Shown here one piece after another: positions 33,785 to 41,256 of a stretch of DNA of 50,941 bases. The position numbers were made by a program, and so were the translations under genes. The stretch covers positions 1 through 50,941 of IMG/VR virus record IMGVR_UViG_3300009705_000022; one strand, written 5' to 3'. Source of the stretch: a virus. The notes under the pieces are model-generated. The model searched no databases, was not told where the DNA came from, and saw only the letters and a list, made by a program, of their open reading frames with translations. Each line of letters opens with the position of its first letter. Positions within the stretch are counted from its first letter, which is position 1.

Positions 33785-35805
33785 TATGAAAAAAGTTTAT
33801 TTTTCTTCCTTCCAAAGAGGTTTCTTGACTCTGTAAAAAGAATGTTTTTCTTATTTGTTTTGAAGAGGGACGTTAGTCTCGCATCTTCTTTATCTCCTAC
33901 TCTACCCATTATCGGATCTAACTTCATTGCTAGTCCTATTGCTAACTCAGCTGCAATAATTCTATCAAAGTTACCAGTCTCATTATACTGTATCATCTCT
34001 TCTAGTAATACAGGATCTAATATTTTAGCCATACCTTTAACTGATGATATCACTTCTCCTTCATCATCAAGTTCAGTATGTATAACATCTTCAGTATATT
34101 TCTTAAGACATCCATGTAGAAAGTCTCTTACTTTTGATGAAGACCTATGTATACCATAGTCACGTCTAACCGTAGTGTTTGGTACTATTTCTTTTAACCA
34201 TTCTGGTTGTCTTTCTAAATAGTGTGCATCTCCTTTACTAATCATATAATCAATAAATGATATCTCATCGTTTTCACACAATGCTCTAGCATTATAATAC
34301 TTAATTAGTAACCTAGCTTGCTCATCCCATGTTTCTTTCTTCTCAGGACGTGCACAATAGCTTGCAACAAACATATCTTGATACTTCTCACCAGCTATAG
34401 CATGCATACGTTTATATATGTATATAGAACCTAATGATGTACTATATGCTGATTTACCTTGTCTATATGGATCAATTCCTGCAACATACAGGCCATATGG
34501 AGGATTTTCTATAGGAAATTCATATATAACAACAGGTGCATCTTTTAGATCTGTTTGCTTTAATGGAAAGTTAGTAATAGGTAACTTGTCTGTAAAGTCA
34601 TGTTTTACACCTTCTCCATCATCATATAAAATTACAGGAACTCCTGTTTTTTCTTGTTCATTGATTCTATACTTCTGTCTCTTTGCAGCTTCTATATCAA
34701 AGATGTTTGTATCTTCATTTAAAAATATATCATCCACCTCTTGAGGATAGTACATCTTTTCTTTTAAGAAGGCAACTCTGTCACCAGCCTTCTTTAATCT
34801 TTCTAATATTTCATTTGTAATTTTGGTAGCTTTCTCTTCATTCGAAACTAACATAGGTATCTCGTGAAGAGAGGATGTTTTTTTCTTGTCCAAAAAAGAA
34901 CCCAACGTGGAGTCTTCTTTTGCTTCCATTCTATACTTATGAGAAATGAATAATCCGTGGATTCTTTTTGTATCCTTTGCATTGTTATATGTTAGAAAGT
35001 TAAAGTTATCTACATCAAACATTAAACTTTTTGCATCCATGAACATTTTCATGTCTCCACCTGTACCGGTGAGTATAGGAGAACAACCCCAACCAAATGG
35101 TGTTGTAAATCCTGGTATTGCAGCTTGCAGTCCACGTAGGAAATTACCTTTACCTATCTCATCAATAATTAACCTTCTAGGTTTTGTACCTGCAATAGCT
35201 TCTTCATTGTTACCTCCATCTAAGTTACGAATAAGGATTTGTGAGAATGGTATTCTTGTTCCACCTTTAGTTTTTATACCTAAGGTGACTTGGTTTTTCC
35301 AATTGTCTTCTACTCTTTGCCATCTCCATTCTTTAGGAAGAAAGTTTAGACCTTTGTCTATTTTATCTGTAATAAGTTTTATATCAGGTGCGTTCAAACC
35401 TGCTATAATGTTCTGTGAGTTTTCATCAAAGGTTGCACCGTGACCAATGTAACTAGCTTCTATAACAGATTTTGCAAAACGTCTAATTCCTAGTATAACT
35501 AGTCCTTTCTTTTCTTTATGTGCTCTGTCTATCTCATTAGTTACTAACCACTCATTATCTCTTAGTAGAGGTTTTGCATACTTTTGATTTATCCTACCAT
35601 ACTCATCTATAGTATCTACTTCTGTATGCCATACATTTAAGTGCCAATACAAAAATGGATTTATGTATACACCATCCATCATGCATCCGTTCATACATAG
35701 TTCCTTTTGGAAATCAAAAAATGCTTTGTGATCTACTGAATCTTTTGGTGGTATACGCTTTTGGTTAATAAACCATTCACTATGAGTAATATTGTGAAGC
35801 TTCAT
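33784..35805 (-). CDS. terL: Terminase large subunit (673 aa)
   Basis: The ATPase part has a Walker A-like motif GIRRFAKS (106-113) after LVIL and a Walker B motif RLIIDEIGKG (D215, E216). The C-terminal nuclease has YVAGIDPYRQGKS with D445, E511/D513 in LCENDEISF, and a later SSSKVRDF segment, as in the RNase H-like fold of TerL proteins. Length fits crAss-like TerL. It packages DNA through the portal coded next. The upstream 109-aa gene may be the small subunit. The start at 35805 lies 3 bp from the preceding stop. Confidence 0.85.
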   Translation of the reverse strand: MKLHNITHSEWFINQKRIPPKDSVDHKAFFDFQKELCMNGCMMDGVYINPFLYWHLNVWHTEVDTIDEYGRINQKYAKPLLRDNEWLVTNEIDRAHKEKKGLVILGIRRFAKSVIEASYIGHGATFDENSQNIIAGLNAPDIKLITDKIDKGLNFLPKEWRWQRVEDNWKNQVTLGIKTKGGTRIPFSQILIRNLDGGNNEEAIAGTKPRRLIIDEIGKGNFLRGLQAAIPGFTTPFGWGCSPILTGTGGDMKMFMDAKSLMFDVDNFNFLTYNNAKDTKRIHGLFISHKYRMEAKEDSTLGSFLDKKKTSSLHEIPMLVSNEEKATKITNEILERLKKAGDRVAFLKEKMYYPQEVDDIFLNEDTNIFDIEAAKRQKYRINEQEKTGVPVILYDDGEGVKHDFTDKLPITNFPLKQTDLKDAPVVIYEFPIENPPYGLYVAGIDPYRQGKSAYSTSLGSIYIYKRMHAIAGEKYQDMFVASYCARPEKKETWDEQARLLIKYYNARALCENDEISFIDYMISKGDAHYLERQPEWLKEIVPNTTVRRDYGIHRSSSKVRDFLHGCLKKYTEDVIHTELDDEGEVISSVKGMAKILDPVLLEEMIQYNETGNFDRIIAAELAIGLAMKLDPIMGRVGDKEDARLTSLFKTNKKNILFTESRNLFGRKKNKLFS

Positions 35806-35807
35806 AC

Positions 35808-36137
35808 CTAATCTCTTTGTTTTAGAAAGTCTTCAGCCATACTGCCTAAGGCTACACCACCTCTTGTTTCTACTTTTTTTACTTCTCTTTCACGTAGTCC
35901 ATCTACTTGACCAAGTAAGGATAAGTAGTTCTTCATGGTGTCTTGTATAAACTTACCTTGTGCTTCAATAGAGGCTATGACCATAGGTATAGACCCACCA
36001 TTAGCAGTTTGTTTCCACTCTATTCTATCTTTAAGACTAGGTAGAGGGTTTGCATCAACATAAGCTTTCCATTGGACTAGTTGTCCTTCAGCCCAATCTA
36101 GCTCTGCATTTATAAATGTAGTTTTTTTTACTGGCAT
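35808..36137 (-). CDS. Candidate terminase small subunit (109 aa)
   Basis: A small, mostly helical protein coded immediately before TerL, where small terminase subunits normally lie. It starts PVKKTTFINAELDWAEGQ and has helices around WKAYVDANPLPSLKDRIEW and DTMKNYLSLLGQVDGLREREV. No classical helix-turn-helix is obvious, so the call rests mainly on position and size. It may instead be another small late protein. Confidence 0.4.
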   Translation of the reverse strand: MPVKKTTFINAELDWAEGQLVQWKAYVDANPLPSLKDRIEWKQTANGGSIPMVIASIEAQGKFIQDTMKNYLSLLGQVDGLREREVKKVETRGGVALGSMAEDFLKQRD

Positions 36138-36141
36138 CCAG

Positions 36142-36390
36142 TTAATCTATTATGTTATTACCTATTGATAAGCCATCTTGTATTATCTTATCTACATCAA
36201 AGTTAGAATCTGTAATCTCTACGAGATCTAGTTGAGCTTGGTAATCGTTTATTAAGTTATAAAACTTTTTATCTGTTATAGACCATACATCTTCACCATC
36301 TAAAGCTGTTGCAATATGCTTTCCTATATTTACTGTAGGATGTTGCTTTTTTAGAAGATCTATAATCTTAATTATCTTTTTTACGTACAT
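36142..36390 (-). CDS. Hypothetical protein (82 aa)
   Basis: Short helical protein beginning YVKKIIKIIDLLKKQHP and ending in an acidic segment (DSNFDVDKIIQDG). It is tightly packed (4 bp gaps) in the operon leading to terminase. The family is not recognised, and there is no membrane segment or Cys pattern. Confidence 0.5.
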   Translation of the reverse strand: MYVKKIIKIIDLLKKQHPTVNIGKHIATALDGEDVWSITDKKFYNLINDYQAQLDLVEITDSNFDVDKIIQDGLSIGNNIID

Positions 36391-36394
36391 TGGT

Positions 36395-36670
36395 TTACTT
36401 TATTAAGTCATTTATGTCCTCATCAGATATAGGAGGAAACTCTTCCTCGAAATCTTGTTCGGTAACCACATATTCTGGATCTGTATCAAAAGTATCAGCT
36501 TCTTGTGTTTCTGAATCTACATAATACTCCGGTCTGACATTAATCTTAATCGTGTCTTGTTCCCCATCTGTTGGATGGGCTTCGATATCTACAAAATCTG
36601 CTCCTTCATCATAAATCTTTTTCAACATGTCTATCATACTTGATAGTGGCACCTTAGTTAACTTTATCAT
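36395..36670 (-). CDS. Acidic hypothetical protein (91 aa)
   Basis: A basic start (IKLTKVPLSSMIDMLKKIYD) leads into a strongly acidic C-terminal half (EADTFDTDPEYVVTEQDFEEEF). The ATG overlaps the stop of the zinc-binding gene (ATGA). Acidic small phage proteins often bind host or phage DNA-binding proteins, but nothing specific is visible. Confidence 0.5.
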   Translation of the reverse strand: MIKLTKVPLSSMIDMLKKIYDEGADFVDIEAHPTDGEQDTIKINVRPEYYVDSETQEADTFDTDPEYVVTEQDFEEEFPPISDEDINDLIK

Positions 36671-36969
36671 AACTTTCTATCTTCAATTATATCTTGTTGC
36701 TCATCATTTAACACTGCACTCCATTTATCTATAGGACATTTGCAAGATAGGCATTTTGTTTTAGCTGACAAAGTGCATCCACAACTAACACAATGTGCAT
36801 CTGGTCTTTTCGATGAGTGGTTATTAGAATGATTGGCACATCCTTCACAGATGGCTATCCTTTCAGCACTGACTAAATCTATCTGCTCCTTCATATCTGC
36901 ATCAGGGAGTAGCTTATTCTTCCATCCTTCGTATATCTGACCTACGTTTATTTTTAGATTTTTGTACAT
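36667..36969 (-). CDS. Zinc-ribbon protein (100 aa)
   Basis: Three Cys clusters are seen: CEGC near residue 40, CVSCGC near 60 and CLSCKC near 73, each C-x2-C, the last two with an extra C. These suggest two zinc sites. The N-terminus includes YEGWKNKLLPD. I have the impression this is a common small late protein of Bacteroidetes phages, role unknown. It is coupled to the next gene by an ATGA overlap. Confidence 0.6.
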   Translation of the reverse strand: MYKNLKINVGQIYEGWKNKLLPDADMKEQIDLVSAERIAICEGCANHSNNHSSKRPDAHCVSCGCTLSAKTKCLSCKCPIDKWSAVLNDEQQDIIEDRKL

Positions 36970-36972
36970 GGC

Positions 36973-37320
36973 TTAGACTTTAGGTGCGATTGAGTTCAAT
37001 GTAAGATTAAGATTGCTCAACTTGCTCTTGATTACATCTAATTTCTTTGTTGGCAATGTATTCTCGGCTAGCTGCTGTTCGTATACCTTCTTTACTTTAA
37101 TAAGCTTTACGATTTTTTTATTCGCCTTAGATGTATTAAAAACAAATTTTCCAAACCCAGAAATCTCCAAGCTGTTTTTTGTTTTAGTGGCATCTTCTGC
37201 AGCATTAAACTGATGTGTGATCACTCTCTCAATAACTCTCTCACTTACCACCATCTTCACTGACATCTTCTTTACTATATGCTGCCTGAGTGATGTTACT
37301 GTCTTGTCGATCTTCTTCAT
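36973..37320 (-). CDS. HU/IHF-like DNA-binding protein (115 aa)
   Basis: The fold signature is helix-helix-beta arm: SLRQHIVKKM and SERVIERVITHQFNAAEDA (about 10-45), then NSLEISGFGKFVFNTSKANKK (50-69), matching the VEIxGFGxF core of HU/IHF. The start at 37320 gives an 80-bp overlap with the upstream gene, but I keep it because it includes the first helix; ATGs at 37266 or 37254 would delete that helix. crAss-like phages are known to encode IHF-like proteins near structural genes. It probably bends phage DNA during packaging or transcription. Confidence 0.65.
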   Translation of the reverse strand: MKKIDKTVTSLRQHIVKKMSVKMVVSERVIERVITHQFNAAEDATKTKNSLEISGFGKFVFNTSKANKKIVKLIKVKKVYEQQLAENTLPTKKLDVIKSKLSNLNLTLNSIAPKV

Positions 37321-37669
37321 GTTTTAGTTGTATAAACAGATTAATATGCTTATCGAAGTTTAAAACTATTACAGGATTAACCTTCACCTTACTATCTTCT
37401 TTAATAAATATACCCACTTTCTTAAGCTTACTTACAATGTTATTGATAGTAGCTGTAGTAGTGTTGTACTTAGCACAGAACTCATTCCTTGCATTTGCAT
37501 AGGTGATCGTACCCTTGATAGCTGTATAGGCTATAAGTTGTATTTCTCTTTCTGTAAGCTTTAAGTTATTTAAAGCAGATAGTACAGCATAGTACTTCTG
37601 TGCAAGTTCATACTTGTCATCATACTCTTTACCTAGCTTTTGTACTATCTTTTGTTTCCTTGTTTCCAT
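37241..37669 (-). CDS. Winged-helix-like regulator heading the late block (142 aa)
   Basis: The core segment KLTEREIQLIAYTAIKGTITY, ANARNEFCAKYNTTTATINNIVSKLKK (about 37-85) reads as a winged helix-turn-helix: helix, turn, recognition helix, then a wing with KEDSKVKV. The C-terminus is acidic/Ser-rich. It is the first gene after the divergent region and has a promoter candidate just upstream, so it may regulate early-to-late switching. No effector domain is seen. The DNA-binding role is inferred. Confidence 0.6.
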   Translation of the reverse strand: METRKQKIVQKLGKEYDDKYELAQKYYAVLSALNNLKLTEREIQLIAYTAIKGTITYANARNEFCAKYNTTTATINNIVSKLKKVGIFIKEDSKVKVNPVIVLNFDKHINLFIQLKHEEDRQDSNITQAAYSKEDVSEDGGK

Positions 37670-38013
37670 TATTTAGTTATGTTGGCTTTATACTATATGC
37701 AAATATATATAAAATATAATTAACATATCAAAATTATCTTGCTATAAAAGCTATATTATGTTTAATCATTCATACTTTAACCTGTCTTTAGGAACATCGC
37801 TAAGCATATTTCTTATTATTAATAACCCACCCACCCTCCAAAGGTATAACATTCTACCCCAAAGTTCCAAATTTTATATAAAACTTTTTTCTAAACCACC
37901 CCACCCCTCGTGTGTATGCGATAGGAGACCCCTTCCAATTGAAACCCCAATTAAAAAAAGCATGGTGGGGGTATCCCCCTTAGCAGAAGACATGCAACCT
38001 AAAACATTTAGAG
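37670..38013. other. Divergent intergenic region with C/G-rich runs and a perfect 5-bp palindromic stem
   Basis: This 344-bp stretch separates the two transcription directions. It is AT-rich near the minus-strand gene but contains C-runs at 37826-37839 and 37896-37907 (G-rich on the minus strand) and GGGGGTATCCCCC at 37967-37979. I see no convincing gene in it: an 87-codon frame is present but has an atypical Pro/Cys/Ser composition. It may hold operators, an origin or G-quadruplex-forming sites. Confidence 0.5.
37700..37732 (-). promoter_or_regulatory. Bacteroidetes-type promoter of the late-block regulator gene
   Basis: On the minus strand TTTG (37729-37732) lies 21 bp before TATATTTG (37700-37707), an exact TAnnTTTG -7 box. 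The ATG at 37669 is about 30 bp further on. Spacing is 2 bp longer than at the 42779 promoter. Confidence 0.6.
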
Positions 38014-38460
38014 ATGAATAAAGATTTATTAAAATTTGGGGAGAAAGCCTCATTGGAAAGAAAAGAACTTGCAGTAGTTGCAAAACTGATTGGTAAAGGC
38101 GGTAAACTTAACTTGGTTAAGAGCAACCTTAACAGTACTCGTAGGGTATTTTGCATCCTTAGCAAGGCTGATGGAACACAGCTTACTGTTACTTGTTCCA
38201 AGAAAGTAAGTGCAGGCATTCGAGAGAAGAGCATTAGCATTCCTAACCTACTAGGCTTTAGCATTTACGAAGCTCAAGCATTTCAACGTGATAATAATGG
38301 CGACCAAATGCATGACCCTGAAACAGGTGCTGAATTGTTCGAGGCTTACGCTTCAATCGAAATGCCTTCTGATGATAATGCATTATTAACATTTGACAAT
38401 GACAAAGTGGAAGCTTACGTTGCACCTGTGTTTGACGCAAGTGAACTGGTTGCATTCTAA
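38014..38460 (+). CDS. Hypothetical protein with distinct codon use (148 aa)
   Basis: First plus-strand gene. It begins NKDLLKFGEKASLERKELA and contains SNLNSTRRVFCILSKADGTQ, TVTCSKKVSAG and an acidic C-terminal half. The middle has strand-like repeats (SISIPNLLGFSIYEAQAF). Codons such as AGC, AAC, CTT and GCA are more frequent than in neighbouring early genes, giving visibly higher GC. There is no signal or membrane segment. It is followed by a hairpin that may terminate transcription, so it may be expressed alone and strongly. The family is not recognised. Confidence 0.65.
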   Translation: MNKDLLKFGEKASLERKELAVVAKLIGKGGKLNLVKSNLNSTRRVFCILSKADGTQLTVTCSKKVSAGIREKSISIPNLLGFSIYEAQAFQRDNNGDQMHDPETGAELFEAYASIEMPSDDNALLTFDNDKVEAYVAPVFDASELVAF

Positions 38461-38709
38461 TAGCAACTAGAAAGTACTGGGAGTGCGAGCAATTGCACTC
38501 TTAGTTTCTTTATATATAGGGTGGGAAAGTATCAGGGTTGGGCTTTATTATAAGACATAACACCTATATAGTACGGATACTACTACTATTTGTGTACTTC
38601 TGATGTATTTTATGTGAATACGAAAGAAGTAGTGTACACAGTACCCACTTTTCACCACTATTTCCCACTCTAATATATAACACACCTATAATAAATATAT
38701 AGCATTAAC
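38461..38709. other. Structured 249-bp spacer with nested inverted repeats
   Basis: A hairpin GAGTGC/GCACTC (38481-38486 with 38495-38500) follows the 148-aa gene and may terminate it. Arms 38511-38531 and 38658-38679 are an imperfect inverted repeat (GTGGGAAA against TTTCCCAC with flanking TA runs). Inside it lie TGTGTACTTCT (38591-38601) and AGAAGTAGTGTACACA (38625-38640). TAACACCTATA-like direct repeats occur at 38558-38570 and 38678-38690. No gene is seen. It could be an origin, a regulator-binding site or a structured RNA. Confidence 0.5.
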
Positions 38710-38847
38710 ATGACAAAAGAAGATTATAAATACCGACAAGGTAGATCAGAAGCACAGTATGAATCTACTATGATTATTACAACTATCTCCTATATAGGTT
38801 TGATAGTTTCCTTTATACTAATAATAATAAATACGATAAGATTATGA
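38710..38847 (+). CDS. Small membrane protein (45 aa)
   Basis: ATG 38710 to TGA 38847. A polar N-terminus (TKEDYKYRQGRSEAQYE) is followed by a hydrophobic helix (IITTISYIGLIVSFILIII) and a basic end. The stop overlaps the next ATG (ATGA). One transmembrane segment is likely. Function unknown; such small early phage proteins often act on the host envelope. Confidence 0.55.
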   Translation: MTKEDYKYRQGRSEAQYESTMIITTISYIGLIVSFILIIINTIRL

Positions 38848-38963
38848 AACCCAAGAAAGTAGGAATGGTACATCTAAAAGGTATCAACGATAAAGAGTAC
38901 GCTAAGTATAAAGCTAAGCTAGACACAAGTAAAGACAATCACAACTTAAAACTACACTTATGA
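38844..38963 (+). CDS. Small basic hypothetical protein (39 aa)
   Basis: ATG 38844 overlaps the previous TGA, and its own TGA overlaps the ATG of the next gene at 38960, so it is held in a chain of coupled genes. The product is Lys-rich (KPKKVGMVHLKGIND, YAKYKAKLD). Coupling on both sides is the main support. Confidence 0.5.
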   Translation: MKPKKVGMVHLKGINDKEYAKYKAKLDTSKDNHNLKLHL

Positions 38964-39265
38964 ACCACAAGACTCAAGCATTTAAGTTTAAAGACCTTAT
39001 TTTCAAAAACCACATTCACATGATTAACTCACATCATGTATTCGATAATGAATGGGAAATCTCAGTTTCAGCAGGAATTGGACCTTACTGTGAGCCAAGA
39101 GAACAGTTTACAGATCCAGAAGCTTTCACATCTTTTGAGGTTGCAATCTTTAACCCAGAGGGAGACTTTGGAACTAATGAGGTTTTGCAAATAGATGACG
39201 ATGTTGTTGGATGGCAAAGTAGAGAAGATATTAATAACATTATAGAAAAGATACATACATTATGA
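38960..39265 (+). CDS. Hypothetical early protein (101 aa)
   Basis: Coupled by ATGA at both ends. It contains LIFKNHIHMINSHHVF, WEISVSAGIGPYCEPREQF and an acidic end (DDDVVGWQSREDINNII). The look is of a small globular alpha/beta protein. No family recognised. Confidence 0.55.
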   Translation: MNHKTQAFKFKDLIFKNHIHMINSHHVFDNEWEISVSAGIGPYCEPREQFTDPEAFTSFEVAIFNPEGDFGTNEVLQIDDDVVGWQSREDINNIIEKIHTL

Positions 39266-39669
39266 GCAACGCAAAAGAAGAACTACTAGGCATACTAGGC
39301 TTGACAAGTAGTAACATATATAAAAGAACTTTAGATAAAGGTAATGAACACTTTACTATAGTAGCGGCAAAACTATCTTTTCAACAATGGAATAATGGTG
39401 ATCTTTGGGAATCTGATGGTTATATCACTAACAAGTTTCTTCTAAAAGAAGGACACACTGCATCAGAGTGGAATACATTCCTTAATGACATAAACTTTGA
39501 GTATGATGATGGTTTTGGTGGACAAGAACTCTTTGGTACTGTATACTGCACTGATGGAGTTTGGTTTACTAGAGGAGAATATGATGGATCAGAATGGTGG
39601 GAACAACACTGCTATCCAACGATGAGTTATGAATTACAAGCTGAAGAGCATAGTACTACCACATTATGA
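39262..39669 (+). CDS. Hypothetical early protein, Trp/acidic rich (135 aa)
   Basis: Coupled by ATGA to both neighbours. The N-terminal 25 residues are helical (KEELLGILGLTSSNIYKRTL). The rest is rich in Trp, Gly, Asp and Glu (QQWNNGDLWESDGYI, GVWFTRGEYDGSEWWEQH), suggesting a beta-sandwich. No family recognised. Confidence 0.55.
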   Translation: MSNAKEELLGILGLTSSNIYKRTLDKGNEHFTIVAAKLSFQQWNNGDLWESDGYITNKFLLKEGHTASEWNTFLNDINFEYDDGFGGQELFGTVYCTDGVWFTRGEYDGSEWWEQHCYPTMSYELQAEEHSTTTL

Positions 39670-39815
39670 GACGTAAAATTAAACTATTACCTACTGCATT
39701 CTATGGATTCAGAAAGGTTGCACTAGCAGCAGGACTTATGTTCTTATGCTCAATACAGAACTCTGAATACACTGTGGAAGCAGATGGTGATAAACTAGAA
39801 GACATAGGATATTAA
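39666..39815 (+). CDS. Small membrane-anchored protein (49 aa)
   Basis: ATG 39666 overlaps the previous stop. A basic N-terminus (RRKIKLLPTAFYGFRK) precedes a hydrophobic helix (VALAAGLMFLCSI) and an acidic C-terminal tail. This fits an N-in single-pass protein with its tail outside the cytoplasm, or an uncleaved signal. The 91 bp after it (39816-39906) hold no gene or clear signal. Confidence 0.55.
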   Translation: MRRKIKLLPTAFYGFRKVALAAGLMFLCSIQNSEYTVEADGDKLEDIGY

Positions 39816-39906
39816 AACATAGAAGGCTGGCGAAACAATCATGGTATACTAGTAAACCTCAACGCTGCAGGAGAGCAGACCAGTCTATCTATATAAATCT
39901 AAAAAA

Positions 39907-40266
39907 ATGAAAACATTTATACTAATACTATTTACATTGAAAGTGTCAGTTACAGCTACGATTTATCATGCTGTTCCAGGACAGACAGACAGCACACCAT
40001 TCATTACAGCATCCAACAAGGTTATTGATAGTCTCAATCCTGCAGGACATAGATGGATAGCAGTGTCGAGAGATCTTGAACCTTTAGGTTATACATTTGG
40101 TACATTAGTTTGTATTGAGGGTGCAGGAGATATGGATGGCCTTTGGACAGTTCAAGATAGAATGAATAAGAGATGGACCAAAAGAATAGACTTTCTTGTT
40201 AACAAAGAACTAAAGGGAGGAAAGTGGAATAACATAACAATAAGTATAGAACCTATAACATTATGA
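39907..40266 (+). CDS. Secreted 3D-domain (double-psi beta-barrel) protein (119 aa)
   Basis: A signal peptide is likely (KTFILILFTLKVSVTA, 2-17). The mature part has the pattern of the 3D domain found in MltA-type lytic transglycosylases and Rpf/YabE-like proteins: ITASNKVID, WIAVSRDLEPLGYTFGT, a VCIEGAG strand, and TVQDRMNKRWTKRIDFLV with D84 and D95 in the conserved places. The family's Asp residues form the active site of a barrel that cuts or binds peptidoglycan. It lies in the early small-gene cluster, away from tail genes, so a role in host wall modification or lysis is plausible. Confidence 0.6.
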   Translation: MKTFILILFTLKVSVTATIYHAVPGQTDSTPFITASNKVIDSLNPAGHRWIAVSRDLEPLGYTFGTLVCIEGAGDMDGLWTVQDRMNKRWTKRIDFLVNKELKGGKWNNITISIEPITL

Positions 40267-40496
40267 ATGCAAAAATAAAAGGAACAGCAATAACTATAAA
40301 GTTTAGAAACCTTTATCTAGAATTAGAAGGACGTTATGAACCAGGTGAAGACATGACACATGAGTATCCTGGATCACCAGCAGAGTTTGATATATGGAAG
40401 ATAAATGTAGACCGTGTAGATATCATGGAACTACTAGATTATGATCTTATAGAAGAAATGGAACATTTAGCGATAGATTCTATCGAAGGTAGATAA
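40263..40496 (+). CDS. Hypothetical early protein (77 aa)
   Basis: Coupled to the 3D-domain gene (ATGA). It has a beta-rich N-terminus (IKGTAITIKFRNLYLELEG), a YPGSPAEFDIWKI motif of a type I associate with small phage proteins, and an acidic helical end (MELLDYDLIEEMEHLA). Function unknown. Confidence 0.5.
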   Translation: MNAKIKGTAITIKFRNLYLELEGRYEPGEDMTHEYPGSPAEFDIWKINVDRVDIMELLDYDLIEEMEHLAIDSIEGR

Positions 40497-40517
40497 TAAC
40501 AAATTAAATCAAGTAAA

Positions 40518-40838
40518 ATGAGCAAAATTAAAAAAGTACAGGAGATTACGGATCTTAGCGTTCACACTATCTTCATTAAAGATGAGGGTATGTTTCAAAT
40601 AGAAGCAAACATATACAGTATGGTGACAGAAGTTCCTGGATCAACTAACAAGTATGGCCATGATATTGGTGAACTACAGTTAAGTTTCTCTATAAACAAC
40701 AAAAAAGTTCAATATAACGGATTCAAAACCTTGTACGAACAACTATACGGTGAAAATACCTTTAACGCTTATTGGTCTGAAAAGAGTGACGAATTTGAAG
40801 CAGCATATTTAAAAACAACACCTTATAAAAGCAAATAA
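40518..40838 (+). CDS. Hypothetical early protein (106 aa)
   Basis: A beta-rich body (VHTIFIKDEGMFQIEANIY, ELQLSFSINNKKVQYNGF) with a helical C-terminus (KSDEFEAAYLK). A 21-bp A/T-rich leader precedes the ATG. No family recognised. Confidence 0.5.
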   Translation: MSKIKKVQEITDLSVHTIFIKDEGMFQIEANIYSMVTEVPGSTNKYGHDIGELQLSFSINNKKVQYNGFKTLYEQLYGENTFNAYWSEKSDEFEAAYLKTTPYKSK

Positions 40839-40839
40839 A

Positions 40840-41091
40840 ATGGAAAAAACACAAAGAATAGACGGATATTACTTTAGATACGATAGTGCTGGACACTTTT
40901 ATGAGTGTAGGGGAGATGTTTGTTATGACGATGAACATGATGAAACACCTGAACCAGGATTATGGGAAGCAGCTTTAAAGCTAGAGAAGATATTAGAGAA
41001 CGAAGGCCATCGTGCAGAAGCAGATTATTCTGAGAAAGGATGGGTAGAAATAAATATAACTAGTGACCCTAAAGGTTACATAATAAAGTAA
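40840..41091 (+). CDS. Hypothetical early protein (83 aa)
   Basis: Starts 2 bp after the previous stop. It has aromatic and acidic content (YYFRYDSAGHFYECRG, DDEHDETPEPGLWEAALKLEKIL) and a beta-strand end (GWVEINITS). No family recognised. Confidence 0.5.
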   Translation: MEKTQRIDGYYFRYDSAGHFYECRGDVCYDDEHDETPEPGLWEAALKLEKILENEGHRAEADYSEKGWVEINITSDPKGYIIK

Positions 41092-41096
41092 TAAAG

Positions 41097-41255
41097 ATGA
41101 ATGATTTAGAAATGGCAAGCAACAAGCAACCACACATTATGTGTCCTGAGTGTTTTAAAGGATCAGTTGTGATGATGTATGCACGACATGAAGGTCAGTG
41201 TAATGTATGTAATACTAACTTTACCTTAAATGGTGTAACATTAAGATACAAATAA
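41097..41255 (+). CDS. Zinc-ribbon micro-protein (52 aa)
   Basis: ATG 41097 to TAA 41255. Two Cys pairs, CPEC (16-19) and CNVC (35-38), with 15 residues between them, make a typical zinc ribbon, ending in a strand TLNGVTLRYK. It may bind nucleic acid or a protein partner. Confidence 0.55.
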   Translation: MNDLEMASNKQPHIMCPECFKGSVVMMYARHEGQCNVCNTNFTLNGVTLRYK

Positions 41256-41256
41256 T

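Noticed and set aside
37758-38021. 87-codon frame in the divergent region
   Set aside because: Rich in Pro, Ser, Cys from the C-runs, no recognisable pattern, and overlaps the start of the 148-aa gene; more likely regulatory DNA.
39816-39906. Possible tRNA or small RNA in the 91-bp gap
   Set aside because: No cloverleaf arms, T-loop signature or terminator can be found.
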